Positions 15,529-23,200 of a stretch of 29,111 nt of DNA are shown here, piece by piece. Position 1 is the stretch's first letter; every line of letters begins with the position of its first letter. Location of the stretch: the IMG/VR virus record IMGVR_UViG_3300001450_000067, positions 15,026 through 44,136 of that record; one strand, written 5' to 3'. A program made the position numbers and the translations under genes. The notes beneath the pieces are model-generated. The model saw nothing but the letters and a program-made list of their open reading frames with translations. It was not told where the DNA came from and ran no database searches. The stretch is from a virus.

Positions 15529-16239
15529 ATGGACGTTCAATCCATCCTAAAATCAGATGGAGTCTACCAAACTGAGATAGCAGGCTACACTTTTTTGTGG
15601 CGCCTGCTATCCATGCGTGAGTTTAGAATCATCTCTGGACTTCGCGACAGTGGGCAGATTACAGAAGAAAGGGCATGCGAAGAAGCATTCAAGAGAGTCT
15701 TCTTTGGCAACTACGACATGCTCTCCTCAAACATGCATGCAGGAGCCAGCGTATCGATTGGTCGCACCGCTCTTTGGTTGAGCGGTGATAACCAATCCAC
15801 AATCAAGGAAGACATCATTCTGGCTCGCAAGTACCATCCAAGGTATAGCGTGTACGAGAAGATTAAAAGGATTGTACTTATTGCATACCCCGCATACAGG
15901 CCAGATGACCTAGAAGAGTGGAGTCGTGTGAAGCTTCTTGAAATGTTTGCTGCAGCTGAAGCTCTGCTAATTGAGAAGGGGTTCCCATATGAAGCCTTTG
16001 ATGTCAATGACATCGGCAAGAAGGACAAGGGTCCTCCAAAGAACCAGAGGATTAGGACAGAGTCAGAGAATGCTTCGATGGAGTCTGCGTACCATGGACA
16101 GATGCAAGGGTCCACTGTTTGGGACAAGACCCCTGAGGAGCTTGGAAAAAGAGGTAAGATGGTTGGTAAGACAAGGGTGAGAAAAGAGAATCTATCTAGT
16201 CGAGATCTAGAAAGGCTAGATAGGCTCACTAATAATTAA
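15529..16239 (+). CDS. Tail assembly chaperone-like protein, second
   Basis: This 236-residue protein begins 12 bases after the first chaperone, in the same frame. The N-terminal two thirds are helical: IAGYTFLWRLLSMREFRIIS, RACEEAFKRVFFGNYDML, ARKYHPRYSVYEKIKRIVLI and EWSRVKLLEMFAAAEALLIE. The last 70 residues are polar, basic and probably disordered (KDKGPPKNQRIRTESEN; GKRGKMVGKTRVRKEN). The W-R-L-L-S-x-x-E-F start is like the input domain of tail chaperones. It lies directly before the giant tail genes, where the second chaperone product (gpT-like) belongs. The ribosome site is weak (GGCGGGTG upstream of the ATG), so expression may depend on translation of the gene before it. Confidence 0.52.
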   Translation: MDVQSILKSDGVYQTEIAGYTFLWRLLSMREFRIISGLRDSGQITEERACEEAFKRVFFGNYDMLSSNMHAGASVSIGRTALWLSGDNQSTIKEDIILARKYHPRYSVYEKIKRIVLIAYPAYRPDDLEEWSRVKLLEMFAAAEALLIEKGFPYEAFDVNDIGKKDKGPPKNQRIRTESENASMESAYHGQMQGSTVWDKTPEELGKRGKMVGKTRVRKENLSSRDLERLDRLTNN

Positions 16240-16251
16240 AGGTGCTAAGCC

Positions 16252-19200
16252 ATGGACTCTTCCGATCCATCAAACGATAGAAGCCTTCTGGCACCGGCCT
16301 TAGCAGCCGGTGTCAGTTCCATGGGCCTCATGTACGCAATGAGTACCAGAGGTGATGGCACTAGGTTCCTTGATGACATTGCAGACATGGCTACCTACTT
16401 GGGAGACAGCTCTCCTTTGGGCCTGATGCATACCTTCCGCATTAGAGAGTTTGCTAGTCCTTTTACCTCATCTGCATATCAGATGAGACAGATTAACAAG
16501 CAAAGCGTTCCAGGTGTTAGTGCCTCCATGGTCGACGACACACTGAGCGTAATGTATGATAGTTCGTTTTTTCAGAATAAAGAAAGCATAAGCTATCTGT
16601 CTGATGTAACTGGATTGTCTACGGAAGAGCTAAAAGAAAAGGGAATTCATTCTACTTCTAGTGCGCAAGAGTTTGATATCTTGTTCAAGAGAGAGAAGAA
16701 CGGAATAGGAAGCTTGCACGCTGTTCCCAAGCAAGGCGTGGACAAGAAGTCTGCTCTTTTGTCCTCCAATGTCAATTTGATGGAATACAGTGACACCAGT
16801 AGTGAGCTGTTGGACATTGGTAAGAGTACTCCAGTTAACCCTGCAGCCAAAGGCTACATGCAGGCTACTGATCAATATAGGCACGAGGGAGATCACAAGG
16901 TTGGCAGGATCTTCAAAAGAAAGATCAAGGGACACGCTGAGGAGCTGGGGGATAAGGCTGTACACGCCTATGCACCGTATCTTCCAGTCTCTTCTATTCG
17001 GGGAGATGTAGATGACGCTGCCGGCCTGATGAGAAGAACGGGGCTGATAAGAGGCGTTGCTGCTGCATCTGTCGAAAGATTCAACAGGCTTGTTGACCAA
17101 ACAGTTGGACTTATACCATCTCCAAAACTCCAGGAGATGGTCAGAGCTGCAGGAGTAGACAGAGTCAAAGAAGGGCCTGCTCTTAGACAGTACTTCATGG
17201 GATATGGCAAAAAGGCCATGAAGCTTGGAGCTATTGGCCTAGGCGTTTCTACACTCAGTGACTTCAGAGACGACTTCGGTGGACTGGGCAACATACCCAT
17301 ATCAGGCATTGTTAGCGCTGGCCTGGGCATGGCGTTCAAGAAGTTTAACTTCTCAAACAAGACCTCTTTCGGAGTAGCAGCGGCCAGCTTCTTTGGACAG
17401 GTGCTGACCCCTGGAATGTCGAATGGACTAATCTCTGGCTTTGCTGGCGCATATTCTTCACTGGATACTCTTAGAGGCAACACCCTCAACCCCTTCAACT
17501 ACTATCGAAGAACGATGGAAGGGTTGCTCCCAGGTGTGTCAACCGTAGAGATGGGTGCCTTCTCCGCTGCAGCGGCAGTCACACTTGGTGCTTCTCAGTT
17601 TCGTGGGAAGACACTGCTGCAGCATGGATTGGAGAAGGTTGGATTTGCGGCAGACGATTATGTTCGACCACTGAGATCCATTGTTGAAGAAAAGTTTAAT
17701 GAGAAAGCTCAAGGAAAGTTCAAGTTTGGGATGAGGCACCTTTTCACAGATGGCGAAGACCTGTCATACGACAGGGTCCGAGACTATGTGAGAACAAGAA
17801 ATGACGCTATGCGTTCGGCGAGAATTCAAAGAGAAGCTGAGTACCAAGATCTTCCTGCAGCAAAGAAGTATGAAAAAAGACTAGACCAGATTGCAAGTGA
17901 GTACCACCAGAGTGACTCCCCATTCAGGAGAGTGGAGCTGGAAGCAAGAGGGCTGTTTGAAGACGTCAGAGCGTCCATCATGGGGCTTGACCCAAAGCAG
18001 CATGTTGCACACGATGAGTTCAAGCTCAGGGGCCGGCTAGGAGCACTGGGCACACTTGGTGTCGCTGCCTTTATGGGGCAGCAACTTCTGACAGGTGGAC
18101 TGCTCGGGTCAATGGAGTCCTCAGAAGAGCTCAGGGACATCTACTCAGGCGACCAGCTTGTTGAAGTCAAGAGTGGTCGGTGGTGGCTCTTTGGATCAAG
18201 AGAGTTCGGAGGTGACGAAGCCAACGTGAAGCTTCGTCACTCCAGGATTGCCCAGATCATGAATGGCACAGATGATGCTTGGGAGTGGGGTAACAGACAG
18301 GACAGTCTTGCAATCACAAAGTTCTTCCTAAAGAACTTCACATACCAACAAGAAGAAGAGCTGATGTACAGAGACCCATCTCTTGCATCTGCGTCTGCAT
18401 TTGAAAACATTCCAATTGTAGGAGGCCTTCTTGCTGCCACCATTGGCAGGGTTGTAAAGCCTGAAAAGTATATAAGAGAAAATGAGTGGAACGATCCTGA
18501 CTTCCCATCTTACTCTGCACTGGGTGATCCAATTAGCGCAAACAGCTTTGGCACTAGAGCAGCTAATATGTATCAGCAGTTTACTGACATGATTGGTATG
18601 TGGGGTTGGGCCGCAAACACAGTTTCAAAGGCTACAATTGGTGACCAAAACTTTGAGTCAAGAAGACCTCATCTTGACACTATTGGTTACAGAACATCAA
18701 TGACTGCATCTTTCTGGGATTCAGAGATTGGTGACCCAGGAACAACTGAAGCAGTTCGACGTGTCCTGATGAGAAGAAGCTCAGAGTACGAGACATTCAA
18801 CCCTCTTCCGAACGACCAGCCCAGTTGGATGCCTATGAAGCTACGCATGGGTTCTCCAACTGCAAAGGCCGGTGGCCTAGCCAGATCCCTGCTTCCTGGC
18901 CCCTCAATGGAGAACATTTACCCAGAGCTGGCAGGAGTCCATCCTGAAGACTACCCGATGATTCACAGGATGAGAGTTCTATCTGCCCTTGCTCCAGAGA
19001 CAAGAGAGTTTAGAGAGACGCAGAAAGCTGTATATGAGATGGCCAAGAATGGTGCATACAAAGAAGAAGAGCTTAAACAGATTGAGCAGATGTCTCAAGA
19101 TGCAGGCAGAACCCTTAGGGGCTATGTCAATGAAAAGGTAAACCCCAGAGCTATTGAAGTCCCCCTGATGAGCAGTCTGACCCAAGCAGCTTGGCAGACA

Positions 19201-20169
19201 GGTTGGGCTGCAGCCAGAAGTGCCGCTGCCCCAGCGGAGTACTTGGTCCCATTTGGTTTCAGGCCCTTCCAGAAGTTCACTGGATTCATGAGAGACCCCA
19301 TTGAGCAGTACAAGTATGAAAATGTTTATGGCTCCCCGACTGGAGACTGGCAGGCTCCATGGAATGACTGGTTCAGACCAGCCTTCCTGACAGCTGGTTC
19401 ATTGCTTCCAGGCGAGTTCACTCCTTCTTACAGGAAGAAGATTCACGATACAAACGAATACTTCGACAAGTTGGAGTTCTACAAGTACGCTTCGTTGGCT
19501 TTAGAAGCAGAGAAGATGGGAGGCAATGCAAACGATCTGTATAGGCGCGCAGCTGAAACTCGATATGGAATCAATCCATATGGATCGACAATGGGTGTGT
19601 ACTGGTCTCTGCCCATCGAGCAGAGAAAGTACATGCACTCATTCCTTGAGGCAGGAGAAAAAGAAAGGTCTCAGATTCTGAAGATCCTTCCAGAAGACCA
19701 TAAGCATCTCTACAAGGCAATGTGGCAAAGGCTCGACTCTGGGGAAGACATGGAGCTGTTTGGTGGCAGTCGCTCTCGGGACGTTGACCCCAGATATATC
19801 CGACAGAGATTCTATGAGCTTCTTAACTACTTTGAAGAGAACCCCCTGCCTCCTCCAGACTTTATTGGCTGGGACCAAGGAGTCCAGATGGACGATATTC
19901 GAGTCCTCTTTATTAACGAAGAGGCCTCGAATATGCACAACTACAATGTGTGGGAGAAGCAGGTCCGATATGCAAGGGCAGAGCCCATGGCTGTCATGGC
20001 AGCACAGCAGCTTTCTGACATCACAGCAGGGGATGCATACAGGGCTGCAAGTCGCACAGGAATGGATATCTCAGTTACACCAACAGGTGGAAGAACTGGT
20101 AGCGCAAACTTGGAGCTTGGTGACACAAGAGAAGATGGGATAACAAGTACCCTGCAACGCTTCTTGTAG
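16252..20169 (+). CDS. Giant inner-tail protein at the tape-measure position
   Basis: This 1305-residue protein has AAAGGTG 7 bases before the ATG. Its place after the chaperones is where a tape measure gene is expected, but it lacks long regular coiled coils. It has several hydrophobic stretches: 11-30 (LAPALAAGVSSMGLMYAM), about 322-335 (LGAIGLGVSTL), 351-365 (ISGIVSAGLGMAF), 373-404 (FGVAAASFFGQVL and ISGFAGAYSSL), 432-449 and 597-619 (LGVAAFMGQQLLTGGLLG). These could insert into a membrane during ejection. A block SGRWWLFGSREFGGDEANV follows (R643-W644-W645), which I recall in similarly large proteins of other phages without knowing its function. The C-terminal half is rich in Tyr, Trp and Pro and probably folded. 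Arginine codons are mostly AGA/AGG. It is probably a virion protein released with DNA and working with the next gene's product. Confidence 0.55.
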   Translation: MDSSDPSNDRSLLAPALAAGVSSMGLMYAMSTRGDGTRFLDDIADMATYLGDSSPLGLMHTFRIREFASPFTSSAYQMRQINKQSVPGVSASMVDDTLSVMYDSSFFQNKESISYLSDVTGLSTEELKEKGIHSTSSAQEFDILFKREKNGIGSLHAVPKQGVDKKSALLSSNVNLMEYSDTSSELLDIGKSTPVNPAAKGYMQATDQYRHEGDHKVGRIFKRKIKGHAEELGDKAVHAYAPYLPVSSIRGDVDDAAGLMRRTGLIRGVAAASVERFNRLVDQTVGLIPSPKLQEMVRAAGVDRVKEGPALRQYFMGYGKKAMKLGAIGLGVSTLSDFRDDFGGLGNIPISGIVSAGLGMAFKKFNFSNKTSFGVAAASFFGQVLTPGMSNGLISGFAGAYSSLDTLRGNTLNPFNYYRRTMEGLLPGVSTVEMGAFSAAAAVTLGASQFRGKTLLQHGLEKVGFAADDYVRPLRSIVEEKFNEKAQGKFKFGMRHLFTDGEDLSYDRVRDYVRTRNDAMRSARIQREAEYQDLPAAKKYEKRLDQIASEYHQSDSPFRRVELEARGLFEDVRASIMGLDPKQHVAHDEFKLRGRLGALGTLGVAAFMGQQLLTGGLLGSMESSEELRDIYSGDQLVEVKSGRWWLFGSREFGGDEANVKLRHSRIAQIMNGTDDAWEWGNRQDSLAITKFFLKNFTYQQEEELMYRDPSLASASAFENIPIVGGLLAATIGRVVKPEKYIRENEWNDPDFPSYSALGDPISANSFGTRAANMYQQFTDMIGMWGWAANTVSKATIGDQNFESRRPHLDTIGYRTSMTASFWDSEIGDPGTTEAVRRVLMRRSSEYETFNPLPNDQPSWMPMKLRMGSPTAKAGGLARSLLPGPSMENIYPELAGVHPEDYPMIHRMRVLSALAPETREFRETQKAVYEMAKNGAYKEEELKQIEQMSQDAGRTLRGYVNEKVNPRAIEVPLMSSLTQAAWQTGWAAARSAAAPAEYLVPFGFRPFQKFTGFMRDPIEQYKYENVYGSPTGDWQAPWNDWFRPAFLTAGSLLPGEFTPSYRKKIHDTNEYFDKLEFYKYASLALEAEKMGGNANDLYRRAAETRYGINPYGSTMGVYWSLPIEQRKYMHSFLEAGEKERSQILKILPEDHKHLYKAMWQRLDSGEDMELFGGSRSRDVDPRYIRQRFYELLNYFEENPLPPPDFIGWDQGVQMDDIRVLFINEEASNMHNYNVWEKQVRYARAEPMAVMAAQQLSDITAGDAYRAASRTGMDISVTPTGGRTGSANLELGDTREDGITSTLQRFL

Positions 20170-20185
20170 TCTTTCTAGCACACTT

Positions 20186-20196
20186 GGTGTAAGATG
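20186..20196 (+). promoter_or_regulatory. Candidate late promoter motif GGTGTAAGATG
   Basis: It lies in the 71-base gap between the two giant tail genes and matches GGTATAAGATG at 6479-6489 in 10 of 11 bases. It would place a transcription start about 35-40 bases before ATG 20241, giving the polymerase-like gene its own promoter. The gap shows no terminator. Confidence 0.4.
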
Positions 20197-20240
20197 ATTT
20201 GTAAAACGATTCTAGACACAACAGAGGCTTCGTAAACACT

Positions 20241-23200
20241 ATGGCACAGCCCCCCGATAATGATTCTGTTTTCAAAGATGTATTTGGCTTGTCAGTGGCA
20301 GCATCGCCGCTGCTGATTGGTGGCCTGTATGGCTACGGACAAGTGGTGTCCAACAGGTCGTCAGCCAATGCGCTTGATGCTGCTGTTGCTGTCGCTTCTG
20401 GCGAGTCCCCCAATGTGGCCCTGTCTGCCCAGAGCGGAAGGCTTGGAAGACTGGGCAGAGATGTTGGATCGGATGTAAGGAGGCAGGCCGAAGCAGTTGC
20501 GGAAAGACAAGTAAAAAGAAATGACCAACTCATAACCGAGCTAACTGACGCTATCACAAGCGAAGAAAAACTATCACAGATGCTAGACCAGCAGGGTGCT
20601 GTGTTCCAGGCATTGTCTTCTACGATTGAGGACCCCAACTCTGGCATGTCTGACGTCGTCAAGAAGCAAATGGGTTCCATTCTCGAAGACGCAATGAGAT
20701 TGGAAAGCAATCCTGATGAGGTCAAAAAGGTTCTTGCTGGTGCTATCAGAACCATCATGGAAGGGGGAGAAAACAGAGATGGCCAAATTGCTTTCTCTCG
20801 ACACCTGAAAGAGTATAGGAAGATAGGAAAGCATCTTAGCGTTCCCAAAACTGGAAGAAGCTTATCAGGTGCGTTCCCCCCTCCATCTCCCGCTCTTGCT
20901 TCAAGCGCACGAGGGAGGGATCTTAGATCGGGCCTCAGCAAGGCGGGAGTGTCGAGGCTTGAGGCTATTCAGAAAGCAGTTCAAGGACAAGGCACTGTTG
21001 GCCTTGTCAGAAAGGGTGGTGTTACTACAGCACAGATTAGAAGCAACAGGGGCGGTGGCTCTTTCGGCTCTGGTGCTTTTGTCACGAATGTTTCCTTGAC
21101 AGACATCGAGTTTGGAAAACACAGGGTTTATATGGGTGAGCAGCTGCAGACCCCCTATGTCGCCCCAAAGGGAATGATTAGCGAGAAGGATGCTTCTCAG
21201 GCTGTGGCAATGATGAGAAGAGGAAACACACAAGGAGCTCAAGCTTTTGTCGCAAGCTCAAGAGTAAACTTTGCAGATTTTCAAACAAGAAGATTTCTTA
21301 CTGAGCTGGAAGAAGCTGGAAGCTTATTTGGATTGGGGCGAAGAAAGAATGCTTTCAATGCGTCACTAACAGAAGTTATGCTTGTCGGTGACAGAAGCAG
21401 AGACAGTGTTACGAACACACAAGGAGCACCAGGAATTACCCAATTCGAAAGAGAGAAGATGAGCCATCTTAAGGTATTTGGATTGGAGAACATTCAAGAC
21501 AAAGAAGCACAGATGGCCCTGATCAAGGGCATGAGTGTCATGCCTGGGTATGATCCAGGTGTTAGCCCAGATGCAATCCAGACAACAATTAAAGACCCCA
21601 TTCTTGCAGGAGGCAAGAGAGTGTACACCAGCGTAATGTATGCCCAGGGCGGAACTCTTGATCAAATGATGTCTGGGAGGGTAGGAGGGCATACAAGAAA
21701 AAGCCTGCCTATTACTGCTCGCGAAAGGCAGTTCTTTGGTAGAAGCCAGTTCTTTACTGTTAAGAAGAAAGACGGACGCATGGGAAAAAGCGGAAGAGGC
21801 GCTGGGTTCAGGTCTGGTGAAGGAAGGATTAACAAAGCTGTCATTATGGACGTAAGACCAAAAGAGGTAATAGGAAGCCTTGCTAGTGTGACATCTGAAA
21901 CAGGTGGAACTGTTTTTACAACCAGAAAGTTTACCAGCACAAAGCTGTCAACCATACCAGTGCTAGACCCCAATGTCCACAAGAGTGCTATTAGTCCAAT
22001 CTTGCAAAGGGTTTTAGATGAGGGCATGGGCGGTGAGACTGTTACGTTCACCCCAGCAGAGCTAGCAGAGCATGGAAGAGTTCTTGGTATGAGCAAGTCT
22101 GGTGTCAGACGCCTTACCCAAGAGGCGTCTGCTGCAAGTGGAGATGTGAGGATCAAGATTGCTGGATACTCAAGTGCATATGGACAGCATCTGATCAACC
22201 TTGCTATCGAGACAGACCAAACAGCTGGCACAGGAGTTAAGCTGTTCGGGCCTTTGGCCAAGGGTATCACTGACGAGATTGGCGAAGCCGAGGCAATAAA
22301 GCTGGTAGGGGGAGGCGGTGACCTAGCCAGCCTTGTCAGGGAAGGAGCATTGGTCACGGAAGGTTCAATGCTGAAGAAAAGCGCCGCCTTTATGGAACAC
22401 CAGTTTCTTACAGGTGCTGCATACTTCTCAGTCTCAGAAGATCCAGATAGGTCAGTAGGCCGGATTCACAGTGTCTTTGGTGAAGCCAAGAATGTTATTA
22501 GCGATATTCTTAAAACAGAAAAAGGAATGACAGAAACAGAAGCTTTGTTCAGGTTTTCTCTTCGGAAGATGAGGGATGCTGGGGTCACCCCCCAAAGAGT
22601 TGGTCTTGTAGCTGGTGGCATGATGGCGCATGGTGAAAAGCTTTTGAGCGCCAACATGACTGTCAACCAGATTATTGAAAAGGAGTTTGGAAAAGACAAA
22701 GCAATGAAAATTATCGAAGAAGCAAAAAAAGGCTTTACTTTTGGTATTAGCGGTTTTGCAAAGGGAGAGGGCGCTGAGACTTTCGTCAACGCCCGAGGTT
22801 CAGTAGAGCGCAGAACCTTTGAGCAACTGCAGCACCAGCTAAGACTTAACCCAGATATGAGTGAAGACCAGATCTCAAAGATTCTGTCTGGAATCTACAG
22901 AAGAAAGGTTGGCGCTGCCGAGCACTTGGTTCTTGCTGAGTCAATGACTGCAATGGTCGGTTCCATGAAAGGCAAGGATTTTATAACTGAAGAAGCTGCA
23001 GAGAAGATGCAAAGGATTGGACTGGCAGAGTTGATCTCTAACAGAATGGCGAAGGGTGAGAAATTGGTTGACGTCTTAAAGGAGTCAGACAGTGGAACCA
23101 TTCTGGATCTGTCTGATGTTGATGAGATGGTTCAGGGGGGCCGGAAAGCCGAAGAGTTCAAGTCTCTGGCAGCGGAGCTCAGAAAGAAGTTTGGTGGAAC

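Noticed and set aside
16153-16161. GGTAAGATG inside the second chaperone gene as another copy of the promoter motif
   Set aside because: It lacks two bases of the shared motif and is coding sequence (GKM); chance is the simpler explanation, although it lies about 90 bases before the next gene.
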